From NCBI GenBank assembly GCA_029204225.1, contig CM055107.1, forward strand, positions 14,630,900 through 14,694,899: a stretch of 64,000 bases of DNA, written 5' to 3'. The DNA comes from Diphasiastrum complanatum (Eukaryota; Streptophyta; Lycopodiopsida; Lycopodiales; Lycopodiaceae). The notes beneath the pieces were generated by a model, which worked only from the letters and a program-made list of their open reading frames with translations, was not told where the DNA came from and ran no database searches. Below are positions 1-10,560 of this stretch, one piece after another; position 1 is the first letter of the stretch; the number at the start of each line of letters is the position of its first letter. The translations under genes were made by a program, and so were the position numbers.

Positions 1-543
1 AAAAATTTTACACGTATATAGATTCGGATGAATATCTTAAATTTGAGAGTGACATATCTGATGTTGTTGATAGAATAGGAATTTCTTTTTGTTTCAAATT
101 AGAGGAACTTGATTTTAGTATAAATTTCAAGACTTATGATTGTTTGAATCTGAAAAACAGACGGGCTTCTATCAGTGATCCTGTGATAGAGTCTGGGGTT
201 CAACTCTTGCAATTTGACATTGCAAGGGATTCAAGCCGAGAAGTTTTAGTTCTCAGCAATTTTTTCCTCCAGTCCTTAAGGAGAATAATGACACCTTGGC
301 AGAGTGTTTGTTTAGTGGATGCACACCACTCACGAAATACCTGCTTGTGCCATATCATACCAAGTAAGACAATTTATATGCTTCTTGTTGTTATAGCTTT
401 ATCATTGGCATTCCAAATTGGAAATATTTCTCAGAATTGCAGCTAATGGACTGTCTATTTTATTTTGCAGTGAGCATTGGAGCTTAAATCTGATCTCTAT
501 CACGAGATCTGTAGATAATGTAACTAAACTTTTTTGTGGAAAG
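1..543 (+). pseudogene. Ulp1-like (C48) cysteine protease, 5' half of split locus X
   Basis: The reading frame from base 3 encodes an acidic linker (YTYIDSDEYLKFE...) and then a Ulp1 N-terminal segment (ISDPVIESGVQLL, like the family's D..I motif). A 1-bp deletion near 268 shifts the frame relative to the second copy at 25.4 kb. The shifted frame continues as LAECLFSGCTPLTKYLLVPYHT. An intron at 364-470 (GTAAGA...TTTTGCAG, 107 bp, same length as in the other copy) joins AA to T to give N-E-H-W-S-L-N-L-I-S-I, the catalytic His-Trp signature of Ulp1/SENP proteases. The exon is cut at 543 by an LTR starting TGAAGAAAC. The missing 3' half is at 12,089-11,520 on the other strand. Any histone-like N-terminus would lie left of the window. 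Ulp1 enzymes cleave SUMO or related modifiers; the substrate here is unknown. Confidence 0.75.
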
Positions 544-1174
544 TGAAGAAACAAAACGTTTCTATTAACAAAGCTTTGATAGCTTTCAGCCCTCGCTTTG
601 ACAAAAAAGATTCGCGAACACAAAAGTCAAAAGACACGAAGCGAAAATGTTCGCAAACACCCTGACGAGAAGACACAAACGTGAAAGATTTGCGAAAGAG
701 AATTTTTTGCGGTACAGCAGGAGAAAGTCAGACGACGCAAAAGTCAAAAGACACGAGGCGACACGAAAATCGTCGTGACACCTTTTCTGCCCTCACGCTC
801 CAAAAAGGACCAGCAAGATCATGCAAGTACCAAGAAGTACATATATCTGATCTGATATCATGACATCAGCAGATACACTCTAGGTCGTGGCTAATCTACC
901 ACTCTTGTGATTTGTGATTAGTTGTAGATGTTTAATCACTCTAATCTAGAAGTTACACGACGCGACTATATACCTTCTAGATGATGCATGATATACCATG
1001 TATGAAGAAGTCTAATGCTAGTAAGCAAGAAGACAAAAATACAGAATACGAGTCCGCCTGCGTGCGAGACAACTTTCTGCATAGGATCTGTAGATCCACA
1101 AGTCCGCTAGTAAGCAAGACACGAATTCGTGGGAGAACTGTATTTCTCTCACGCCAACGCACCGCGTGGATTTG
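544..1174 (+). repeat. Copia A 5' LTR, first two thirds
   Basis: It starts TGAAGAAACAAAACG and matches the complete LTR at 12,090-13,039 (which lies on the minus strand) and the solo LTR at 15,270. The match stops just after CGTGGATTT. The remaining LTR end is found at 18,487-18,728 in opposite orientation, with about 77 bp of the LTR lost between. It contains several TCGCGAAC-type palindromes and abuts the Ulp1 gene with flanking GAAAG. Confidence 0.8.
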
Positions 1175-1198
1175 AGTGTTGGCTTTTCCCGAAAATGC
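1175..1198. repeat. Inverted repeat at inversion breakpoint (left)
   Basis: AGTGTTGGCTTTTCCC followed by GAAAATGC. A near copy in inverse orientation lies at 18,731-18,753, right at the other breakpoint. Further diverged copies of the same motif (for example near 1,346) follow within 200 bp. Confidence 0.6.
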
Positions 1199-2343
1199 GA
1201 CAGTGTGCTTTTTGCACTTTCTCAAAAAATGCGACACTTGGCTTCAGCTTTTTCCTATTAACTATTTTGAAGAAGTTAAACTATTTTAAAACACTGTCAA
1301 CTTTTTAAGGGCACCTTTGCATGTTTACGGACATTGTCGGCTTTTTCGCAAAATCTCGAAGAGAGAGAGAAATCCCGACAGTCGTCTATTTTCAACGAGG
1401 AACGTTCCAGGCACTTCCCAGAATTTGTGAAGTGAGAGAAAGCCACTTCACGTAAAATGTGAAGTGAGAGATTTGTAGTGTCCTCGTCCGCATCAACATT
1501 ACCTGATTCGTTGACCGTATATACAATGTACAGTTGTCACACAAGCCAAATACTTTCAAGTACAACGATTTATCTAATTAGGTGACAAACATTTATTGTA
1601 ATTAATACATGGATGAAATCTATAGATAGATCATTCATACACACTCTACGTGATGCTCCGTCCATGAGACAAATGATTTTGAGCCTCCTAGTTACGCTGT
1701 TATTGTTCACAGATTCCAACCGAATCTGTGAACACAGTTTTCTTCTTTCTTTACTCTTCTTCTCTTTGTTACTTCTCAGGTGGTTATGTTGTAAAGCTAT
1801 CTTCATAAGCTTTACCTCCGGCGCCAGCAGCGCCCCTGCTGCTTCCGGCGCCAACGGCGTCGGCGCCCCTGTCACCAGAATCCAGCCAGCGCCAAGTTCC
1901 TATGGCTGAAAATCTTTGATCGGTTCTAGCGAAGTCCAGAGAGCTCAGATCGATGTACAATCACCTCACACGATCTAGGCATGATTAAAGGAAGCCTGGG
2001 GATCAATAAAATATAGAGAGAGACAATGACTTTCTAGAAAGAGAAAATCCTAGAGAGAGAAAAACGTGCTTTACCAGTCTGGGTAGAGTGCTTGGTATGA
2101 GGGGGGGTGCCGAATCCCACCAATACTATAGGGGAGTGCGGATTGCGACTCAGGGCGAGCTCCAACCAAGTCTCAGCCTCCCTTGCTGGAATGTTGTCAT
2201 GGCTCTCGCCTTGGCATGCTAGTGCCTCGGAGACTAGGGTCGGTCACACACTTGAAATGTAACCTTCTCAGATTTATCAATAAAGTGGGATTTTCCTCAA
2301 ACTAACTCTGATTACCTTCTGGGTTTCAATGTTCGGTAAAAGC
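1199..2343. other. Repeat-rich interval without a recognisable gene
   Basis: This holds diverged copies of the GCGACAGTGT/TTGTCGGCTTTTTCGC motif, a short repeat of GTGAAGTGAGAGA (about 1,426-1,471) and GC-rich GGCGCC runs near 1,819-1,869. An AATAAA motif near 2,279 may be an old poly(A) signal. No domain was recognised in any frame. Confidence 0.5.
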
Positions 2344-2348
2344 GCCAG

Positions 2349-3003
2349 TGTGAAAAATACAGATCCTAAGTGGATCTAAACTCCAAGATCATTGGCTTGA
2401 ATGCTTGCACTCCAAACTACATAAGCTAGGAATTGGCAACACATTCTATGCTACCTAGAATGCAAAGAACTTGATCAAAAAGCATTTATCACAAATGGAA
2501 ACTTCCATAAACATCAAGTGCGGCCCAAAATAGCATTATACAGTCCATAATACATCAGCCTACCACTTTTGGAAAGCACCTAAGATCATACACAATAGCT
2601 TGAAGACAATACACACAACAATGCTCTCAATGGAGGAAGAAACAATGACAATGATCTATTGATCTCAATGAAGCATACAAAAGGTTTCTCCAACCTGTTC
2701 TCCACGACTTCCCTACTATTTATGGATGAGGAAGATGACTCTCTCTCCTCTCTCTAGAAGGTACTTGACCCTAGATATTCCCTATATAGGAAAAATAGCT
2801 AAAAATGGCTTATATGACCAAAATACATCAAAATGGTCTCATTTTGAAGGGTATGAAGTTTGACACTTCATCATACTGAAAAAATACAGTAAATAAAAAC
2901 ATTGTGGCCTGGTTCACACGTGTGAAACTCCAGAACCAAAACTATTTACAATTTTAGCCAATTTAGGCCTCAAACTAGCTAGGAAATGTTGACAATTTTC
3001 ACA
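2349..3003 (-). repeat. 3' LTR of intact Copia element
   Basis: 655 bp, matching 8,125-8,779 throughout. On the minus strand it is the downstream LTR. Its first bases supply the stop codon of the polyprotein (TGTGA read as GTG-TGA), so the LTR boundary is also part of the gene. Confidence 0.96.
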
Positions 3004-6000
3004 CTCCCTCTTCAACATTGGATGCTAGTTTCAACATAGTCTTTGAGCACATTCCAAGATTAGATCTAGGCATTAAATATAGGTCCTTTCCCAATGGTTT
3101 GGTGAAGATATCAGCCACACACTCCTTTGAAGAGACATGTTGAAGCTCCACCTCTTTGGCAATGACTTGATCTCTCACAAAATGGTGAGCAATCTCAATG
3201 TGCTTGCTCCTTGCATGAAAAACAGGATTGCTTGCCAAGCTTTGGGCTGAAAGGTTATCACAAAGTATGATTGGAGTCTTCTCTGGTTCCAGCAAGTGAA
3301 GATCCAATAACATCCTCTTGATCCAAAGAATCTCCTTGGTGCATGTTGTTAATGCCTTGTACTCGGCTTCGGTGGAAGATAGAGAGATAGTTGGTTGCTT
3401 CTTTGATAGCCATGAGACCACTCCATCTCCAAGATAGATTGCAAAGGCACTTGTTGACTTCCTATCCATTTGATCACCTGCAAAATCTGAATCTGAAAAT
3501 CCACAAAGGTTAGGTGTAGTACCTCCATACAAGATGCCAAAATCTCTAGATCCCGAGATGTATCTAAGTACTCTCTTTCCTAGCTTCCAATGAGCCTCAC
3601 TAGGATCTTGCATAAATTGACTTAGTTTACCAACCACAAAGCTTAGATCAGGTCTTGTGATGGTTAACCATATAAGAGATCCTATTAGCTTTCTATAGAG
3701 AGTAATGTCCTTGAAGGATCTTTCATTACTTCTTGTAGTTAGCTTTACATTTGATTCCATAGGAGTAGAAACAACTTTACAATCTTCCATATGAAACCTT
3801 TTTAGAATAGAGTTAACATACTTTTCTTGACATATGAATGTAGATTTAGAAGTTCTAATAATCTCTATTCCTAAGATATAATGAAGTTTACCAAGATCTT
3901 GAATTTCAAACTCTCTTTTGAGTGCCATCTTGATTTCATCTATATCTAGATTGTTACCACCACTTAAGATAATGTCATCAACATAGATCAAAAGTAAAGT
4001 GATATCATTTTCATTCAATCTAAAGTAGAGAGAATGATCATACTCACTCATAACAAAGTTTTGAGAAAGTAAGAAGGAATTGAGCTTAGCATACCAACTC
4101 CTTGGTGCTTGCTTTAGCCCATACAAACTCTTTTGGAGATAGCACACATGATTAGGCTCATCATGTGAAACATAGCCCTCGGGTTGCTCCATGTAAATAT
4201 CTTCTTCAAGATCACCATTCAAGAAGGCATTAGTAACATCCATTTGCCACATATTCCAATCATAAAGAGTTGCAAGAGAGATTAGGATTCGAATAGTTAC
4301 CATCTTTGCCACGGGTGCAAAGGTCTCATCATAGTCAATACCATATTCTTGAGCATACCCCTTTGCCACCAACCTTGCCTTGTACTTGTTGATTGATCCA
4401 TCTTGATTTGTCTTGATCTTGAAGATCCACTTACAACCAATTGCCTTCTTGTCCTTTGGAAGCTTTACCAACCTCCATGTGTTGCTTTTGATGAGTGCTT
4501 GATGCTCATGATCCATGGCTTGGATCCATTCCTTCTTTTGAATTGCTTCACCTACACAAGTTGGTTCATCAAAAGAGGTAAGAAAAGCAAAGTTAGAGTT
4601 GTCCACCACTTGCTTTCCTTTTTCATCATAGGTTAGCCTTGATGGCTTAGCCCTTTGCCTTTGAGTCTTCCTTGAAGTTTGCTTTGGAGTGGCATCTCCA
4701 TCTTCATCCAAGACATCTTGCACATCATGATGATTAGTAGGCACATCAACATCAACATCAACAACATTGGAAACATTCTCTTCATGAAAGATGACATCCC
4801 TACTTATGACAACTTTCTTTGTAGAAGGAATGTACACTTTGTAAGCCTTGCTTACTTCACTATAGCCAACAAACACACCCTTCTTTGATGAAGGATCTTC
4901 TTTAGTTCTATCATCAAGTGTGATATTGACAAAACATGTACATCCAAAGATCCTACAATGCTTGACACTCGGCCTTCTACCATAAAGAACCTCATGAGGA
5001 GTTTTACCATCCAAGGAAGCACTTGTCCATCTATTACATAGATAGTTAGCACATGCTAAAGCTTCCCCCCAAAAAGACTTAGCAAGATTAGCATGTAGTC
5101 TCATTGCCTTGGCACATTCACAAAGGGTTCTATTCTTCCTCTCGGCCACTCCATTCTGTTGTGGAGTCCTAGGACTAGACATCTCCCTCTTAATCCCATG
5201 TGCTATACAAAAGTCTTTGAACCTATTTGAGGTGTATTCCCCTCCATTATCAGATCTTAAGCATTTGATCTTTGTATTGAATTGGTTTTCCATTTCATTC
5301 TTGAACTTGACAAATGCAGCAAACACTTCATCCTTACTTTTAAGAAGATAGATCCAAGTATACCTACTAAAGTCATCAATGAAAGTTGCATACATCTTTG
5401 CCCCACCATTGCTAGTTGTACTAGAAGAATGAATATCAGAATGCACAAGTTGAAAAGCTTCTTTAGATCTAGAAGTAGATCTAGAATAAGCAAGTCTATG
5501 AGATTTGGACAAGGCACAATGTTCACAAACACTATTGTTTGCAACAAGACTTTTAGGGAGACCAAGAACAAGCTCTTTCTTTGCCATTACCTCCAAAGAT
5601 TTGAAGTTGGGATGGCCCAACCTCTTGTGCCAAACTTCTTGGTTTGTCAATTGCTCCCTAGCCATACATCCTTCATGATTAGAGATCACACATGCATCAA
5701 GCTTGAAAAGTTTACCATGCCTCCTACCTTGAGCAATCAAGGATCCACATTTACTTATCAAACATGCATCTCCAATGAACTCCACATCAAGTCCTTTGTC
5801 AATCATTTGACTTACACTAAGCAAATTCTTAGTGATTGAAGGAATGTACAAAACATTTTCAAGATTTGCTTTCCTATTTGTTGAAAGGGAAATAGGAATA
5901 GTGCCTATGCCTTTGATGTCACATTGACCATCATTTGCAGTGTAGATGATGTTACCTTCTCCCTCATAAGACAATAAGGATGTAAAGTATTCCTTATGTC

Positions 6001-6952
6001 TTGTCATGTGAGATGAGGCTCCACTATCAATCCACCAAGGATCATTATCATCTATGTTGGCTAACAAACTTGAAGTCATAACAAGTGATTCACATGTGTT
6101 ATGTTCTTCCTCATCTATTGTAAGATTTCCTTGCCTCTCTCCTTGCTCTCTTTTCTTCTTATAACATTCATTTGCAAAATGACCTTTTATCCCACAATAA
6201 AAGCACTTGAACTTTGACTTATTGTTCTTAGTAGAAGAGGAAGAGGAAGAGTGATCATCATGATCAAAGTTACCACCTTTGGACCATTTCCCTTTGCCTT
6301 TACCTTTGCCCTTGAATTTGCCTTTTGTGAAGAAGGCCTCTTCACCTCCACCTTGCAAGGATGCACCATCAAGCTTTGATTGCAACCTATGTTCTTCAGC
6401 CAATAAGATTTCTTGCAAGTCAACCACACTTGGCAAGACTCTTTGAATGGCAAAACTTTGCACAAGGTTAGCATGTTCATTTAGCAAACCATTCAACATA
6501 ACTTGGACTATTTCACCATCTTTTATGTTCTCATCAATGCATGCTAAATCATCACTTAGGGACTTAACTCTCAAGATAAATGCATGAGCACTTTCACCCT
6601 CTCTTTGCCTACTAGAAAATATTTGTCTCCTTAGGGTCAATACCCTAGATGTGGACTTTGATTCAAAGAGCTTCTTTAAGGCATTCCATGCCTCACTTGC
6701 ACTTTGACACTTTCCAACTTCCTTGAGAAGTTCATTTGTAACATTCATTTTAATGATATGAAGAGCCCTTTTGGCCTTCTTATCAAACCTTTGTTGCTCT
6801 TGAAGTGTGAGAGGTCTCTCTTCAATTTCTGCAACTATGTCCATGAGTTCATTCAACTCAAGTAAGGACTCCATCCTCACTTTCCAAGTAGAGTAGTTTG
6901 ATGAACTCAACCTTTCACTAGACTCTAGCATGATCCCACCATTGGAAGCCAT
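2999..6952 (-). CDS. Copia Gag-Pol polyprotein, 1317 aa
   Basis: Single frame with all Copia domains in order. Gag (UBN2-type) covers about 1-230. A zinc knuckle CFYCGIKGHFANEC (CX2CX4HX4C) is near 250. The protease motif DSGASSHM is near 306. A GAG-pre-integrase region (VWHKRLGHPN) follows. The integrase core has LRSDNGGEY near 567 and PQQNGVAERKNR. Reverse transcriptase has KARLVAKGYAQ, DVTNAFLNG and the catalytic YVDD near 989. RNase H has SDSDFAG, SSTEAEY near 1194 and ADIFTKPL. No stop or frameshift is visible. The start MASNGGIML is the first ATG of the frame and fits other Copia proteins. Its products package, reverse-transcribe and integrate the element. A basic KGKGKGKGK tract precedes the zinc knuckle. 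Confidence 0.95.
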   Translation of the reverse strand: MASNGGIMLESSERLSSSNYSTWKVRMESLLELNELMDIVAEIEERPLTLQEQQRFDKKAKRALHIIKMNVTNELLKEVGKCQSASEAWNALKKLFESKSTSRVLTLRRQIFSSRQREGESAHAFILRVKSLSDDLACIDENIKDGEIVQVMLNGLLNEHANLVQSFAIQRVLPSVVDLQEILLAEEHRLQSKLDGASLQGGGEEAFFTKGKFKGKGKGKGKWSKGGNFDHDDHSSSSSSTKNNKSKFKCFYCGIKGHFANECYKKKREQGERQGNLTIDEEEHNTCESLVMTSSLLANIDDNDPWWIDSGASSHMTRHKEYFTSLLSYEGEGNIIYTANDGQCDIKGIGTIPISLSTNRKANLENVLYIPSITKNLLSVSQMIDKGLDVEFIGDACLISKCGSLIAQGRRHGKLFKLDACVISNHEGCMAREQLTNQEVWHKRLGHPNFKSLEVMAKKELVLGLPKSLVANNSVCEHCALSKSHRLAYSRSTSRSKEAFQLVHSDIHSSSTTSNGGAKMYATFIDDFSRYTWIYLLKSKDEVFAAFVKFKNEMENQFNTKIKCLRSDNGGEYTSNRFKDFCIAHGIKREMSSPRTPQQNGVAERKNRTLCECAKAMRLHANLAKSFWGEALACANYLCNRWTSASLDGKTPHEVLYGRRPSVKHCRIFGCTCFVNITLDDRTKEDPSSKKGVFVGYSEVSKAYKVYIPSTKKVVISRDVIFHEENVSNVVDVDVDVPTNHHDVQDVLDEDGDATPKQTSRKTQRQRAKPSRLTYDEKGKQVVDNSNFAFLTSFDEPTCVGEAIQKKEWIQAMDHEHQALIKSNTWRLVKLPKDKKAIGCKWIFKIKTNQDGSINKYKARLVAKGYAQEYGIDYDETFAPVAKMVTIRILISLATLYDWNMWQMDVTNAFLNGDLEEDIYMEQPEGYVSHDEPNHVCYLQKSLYGLKQAPRSWYAKLNSFLLSQNFVMSEYDHSLYFRLNENDITLLLIYVDDIILSGGNNLDIDEIKMALKREFEIQDLGKLHYILGIEIIRTSKSTFICQEKYVNSILKRFHMEDCKVVSTPMESNVKLTTRSNERSFKDITLYRKLIGSLIWLTITRPDLSFVVGKLSQFMQDPSEAHWKLGKRVLRYISGSRDFGILYGGTTPNLCGFSDSDFAGDQMDRKSTSAFAIYLGDGVVSWLSKKQPTISLSSTEAEYKALTTCTKEILWIKRMLLDLHLLEPEKTPIILCDNLSAQSLASNPVFHARSKHIEIAHHFVRDQVIAKEVELQHVSSKECVADIFTKPLGKDLYLMPRSNLGMCSKTMLKLASNVEEGV
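3004..3013 (-). promoter_or_regulatory. Polypurine tract of intact Copia element
   Basis: GAAGAGGGAG on the minus strand directly abuts the 3' LTR, where plus-strand DNA synthesis is primed. It also encodes the last residues (E-E-G) of the polyprotein. Confidence 0.85.
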
Positions 6953-8112
6953 GATTCTAATGTTTCTTCAACTTTTAGGTTCTGTCCTAAAGCACTTAGC
7001 ACTCACTTTTCTCTCAACAAATGATAGATAAAGAGATCTATGAAGATTTAGGACCCTAAAACACTTCTATCTTGAACCTAGATGGTTTCCAAGCATAGAA
7101 AGGAAGATTGAAACACATGCAACACTTTGCACACACTAAGAATGGATTACAAAATCAAACCAACCTGAACACACTCTTGCTTAAGCTCTCAAACTTTCCA
7201 GCAAGTGACCAAATCAAGTTATGGTGTGAAGAGTTACTTGCATTCTTAGAAAATACCCAAAACTAGGATGCCAAGATTACCTAGTAATGAACAAACTTGA
7301 TCAACATATGATCAACACACTAAGATATTGATTCAACCTGTAAAACCACATGTAAACCACACTTCTAAAAGTTTATAAACTCCAGCAAGTGATAAATACA
7401 AGATTTAGAGGTGAATGAATGAGCACACTTAGTGAATCACAAGACTAGCTTCACTATCTTGTCAAATCTTGGTGTTTAGATGTAGATCTAAGATCACTTC
7501 ACATGAGAATGTTCCTCAACCTGTTAAGAACCTGAAAACACACTTGCATAATGGTTAACACCTTCCAGCAAATGCTCCAATCAAATTACATAAGGAGAGT
7601 TACTTACATGCTCAACAAAGTACACCAAAATTTATGCCAAAATTGATGACAATCTTTACAATATGCTCTTCACAATGGAGCTTGCAATATGTTCACCCAA
7701 AAAAGGGGATCTTTCATCCAAATGGGAGCTTTGCTCAGCCTTTAGGAGAATTACAACTCACTCAAAAGAGCATTTGTCATCCACTTAAGGAGAAGTTTCA
7801 TCCACTTAAGGAGAGTGTTCATCCAAGAATGGAGATTGTCAACAATAGGATTGAAAAGAACATTGTTAGTATTGAATATGCACAAGCCTCACAATAACAA
7901 ATGATTAGGTGTTATGATCTGATCCAAAATAGTTTCTTTTCAGCCTCTGATCTTCAATAGACCTGAAATATGCTTTTGATCCACAAGTTCAACTCACAAA
8001 ACAAAGGTTAGTAAGATTTGATCAACAAAGCAATGCAAAATCATGCTAGAACTTGATCAAACATCCAAATATCACCAAAAATGGAATACTTACTGTAAAT
8101 AGAAGCCAACCA
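6953..8112 (-). other. Long untranslated leader of intact Copia element, with degenerate tandem repeats
   Basis: About 1.16 kb separates the primer binding site from the gag start. Three diverged units with a period of 173-183 bp are anchored by CAACCTG at 7,161, 7,334 and 7,517. Each is followed by a CCAGCAAGTG-like block about 40-50 bp on. An 87-codon plus-strand frame at 7,634-7,897 has no recognisable domain and looks fortuitous. Confidence 0.65.
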
Positions 8113-8124
8113 GCTCTGATACCA
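8113..8124 (-). promoter_or_regulatory. Primer binding site, initiator tRNA-Met
   Basis: The minus strand reads TGGTATCAGAGC directly after the 5' LTR. This is complementary to the 3' end of plant initiator tRNA-Met, the usual primer of plant Copia elements. Confidence 0.93.
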
Positions 8125-8779
8125 TGTGAAAAATACAGATCCTAAGTGGATCTAAACTCCAAGATCATTGGCTTGAATGCTTGCACTCCAAACTACATAA
8201 GCTAGGAATTGGCAACACATTCTATGCTACCTAGAATGCAAAGAACTTGATCAAAAAGCATTTATCACAAATGGAAACTTCCATAAACATCAAGTGCGGC
8301 CCAAAATAGCATTATACAGTCCATAATACATCAGCCTACCACTTTTGGAAAGCACCTAAGATCATACACAATAGCTTGAAGACAATACACACAACAATGC
8401 TCTCAATGGAGGAAGAAACAATGACAATGATCTATTGATCTCAATGAAGCATACAAAAGGTTTCTCCAACCTGTTCTCCACGACTTCCCTACTATTTATG
8501 GATGAGGAAGATGACTCTCTCTCCTCTCTCTAGAAGGTACTTGACCCTAGATATTCCCTATATAGGAAAAATAGCTAAAAATGGCTTATATGACCAAAAT
8601 ACATCAAAATGGTCTCATTTTGAAGGGTATGAAGTTTGACACTTCATCATACTGAAAAAATACAGTAAATAAAAACATTGTGGCCTGGTTCACACGTGTG
8701 AAACTCCAGAACCAAAACTATTTACAATTTTAGCCAATTTAGGCCTCAAACTAGCTAGGAAATGTTGACAATTTTCACA
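8125..8779 (-). repeat. 5' LTR of intact Copia element, with promoter
   Basis: 655 bp, same as 2,349-3,003. On the minus strand a TATA-like CCTATATAGGG lies at about 8,557-8,567, roughly two thirds of the way from the LTR end, and is a plausible core promoter for the genomic RNA. Confidence 0.94.
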
Positions 8780-8784
8780 GCCAG

Positions 8785-9060
8785 TTGTAAGGTCGCTTCA
8801 AAATTTTTAAGTTGGCACATAGCTGAGGGTCGTATCCCGGGACGCCAGCGGTATGCCGTTGGGACCATTCGGTCCGTGGCGCCAGCGGTATGCTGTCGGG
8901 ACCATTTGGTCCCCTCATGCTCTAACCTGTCGGCTGAGTTGGATGGCTTGCTTGGGTGAAAGTTACCTGTTTATGGCTGTCCAGTCTGGCGTGGCGCCAG
9001 GTTGGCTTCCAGCGCTCGTGACGAAGCTTTCAGTTGGTTAAGTCTTATGTAACTCAGACC
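8785..9060. repeat. Flank of Copia insertion with a 37-bp tandem duplication
   Basis: GCCAGCGGTATGC plus GGGACCATT-GGTCC occurs twice in tandem (8,842-8,875 and 8,879-8,912). The surrounding DNA continues the pre-insertion sequence left of 2,349. The GC-rich composition differs from its neighbours. No coding function was recognised. Confidence 0.6.
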
Positions 9061-10560
9061 GCTTGCTTGGAATGGCCAGGCAAAAATGCTTCTTAGTTTG
9101 CAACGTGTATTTCCAGCCTGTCAGTGGGATGAAACGGTTACGTTCACTTAGCTACATGCATTTACAAGCCATGCAACCAAATCCTTGCTCAAGCACAGAT
9201 CAACGTTCTGGACAGAGAGCAAATCTGTAATCTATCTACCAAACTATCTTAGAAAATCAGGGAATAATACAATAACAAGATTAAGCTACTCAACAAGAAA
9301 CGAGAATCAAGAAAGCTAACTTCCAAACAGCATTCTAGCAGCCCAAGAATGAAGAAACACCCACTTCTTGATGTTTGCAATACCCAATAACAATCAAGGA
9401 CAAGATTGTTAGTAGATATGCAAAATCAGACCCACAATCTCAGCCTCTATAGTTTACCTGCATGCTGAAACTACAAAATCAAGAAACAAGGAAATTAATC
9501 CACATCTACATTCCACAAAGCAAGAACGTAAGCAAGAAATCTAATTAATCCACAATCACAAAAAGAAATCAGAACATGTTCATAGGAATTTCACTCAAGA
9601 AGATTGCCTTGAACAAGGAGCTTCTCAATTGTCAAGAACTCATGGAGGATCTTCTTTATTCAATCAAGAGAGATGACAATATAATAAAAGCTCCCTCACA
9701 AGAGAGGAAGACTAAGTCTCAGACACGTGATCTTACAAAGGAAGCAACTGTAGGTGAGAAGCCATAACCTACAAGCATACCGAGCCATGAATGTCAGATC
9801 CAAAGGAATGGATTAGTTTTATGCAGTTACAGGCCAGTCAATCATGAGATTTCAAACAGTAAGAATTTATACCTTGTTTTACATTACACAATTAAATCCA
9901 GGGGTTCCAAGACTGTGGCATGAGAGTGATAAGGAGAGCAACAAACAAGAGAGCATTCTACAAGGAAAAGACACGTGTGCAAGATTTTTCGAAAGTATGA
10001 GAGACAATTTTTGCACATTCATGTTATACAACGCAGAAAAATTATTATCTTCGATTGATTTATACGAAAAATCTAAAGATCAATGGAATATGACCAATGA
10101 CAAGAGAACCTCCACAACACCCAATAGGAACACTCATCCAAGAGGAGACTAGGGCGAGAGTATTGACGCATTAGAGGAATCCCAAAATAAAAACGACCCT
10201 TTGTATAGATATTTTTATTTTTTTTCTTTAGTCTCAACTGGCCCAATCAAAATGGAAAAATTTCAAATCTATGTAACGTAGCTCAAATAAACTGAAAATA
10301 AAAATATATTACAACAAACTTTAAAAATTTGCGTCGGCGGAGAGCTTGAACGTATCCCATTGGTTCGCTCTTCCTACTCGACACGTGCTAATCTGCCCGA
10401 CGTCAATATCTCAAGTTAAATTTACTTAACTATGTTGGTTAGTATAGTGAAATTTGTTAACTAGACTAGTTACAGTTATAGAAATATAGTATGCATAGTA
10501 ACTGTGACTATTGTGGCATTCTCATGTCCAAAGGAGCTTGTAGATAGTGGTATATATTTT
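9061..10560. other. AT-rich interval without a recognisable gene
   Basis: Only short unmatched reading frames are present (for example 9,576-9,767 and 9,844-10,152, plus strand), none with a known motif. A-rich sequence with AAGAAA/CAAGAA tracts resembles a retroelement leader, but no LTR or primer site was found. Confidence 0.4.

Larger units (their letters stand above)
2349..8779 (-). mobile_element. Complete Ty1/copia retrotransposon, apparently intact
   Basis: Two 655-bp LTRs (2,349-3,003 and 8,125-8,779) look identical by eye. They begin TGTGAAAA and end TTTTCACA. The element is flanked by a perfect 5-bp target duplication GCCAG (2,344-2,348 and 8,780-8,784). It has a primer binding site, a purine tract and one uninterrupted gag-pol frame, so everything needed for an autonomous copy is visible. 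Identical LTRs imply a recent insertion. It lies inside the segment inverted relative to Copia A. Confidence 0.96.

Noticed and set aside
3349-6480. Several plus- and minus-strand frames of 60-185 codons overlapping the intact Copia gene
   Set aside because: They lie inside the gag-pol frame in other phases and show no domains.
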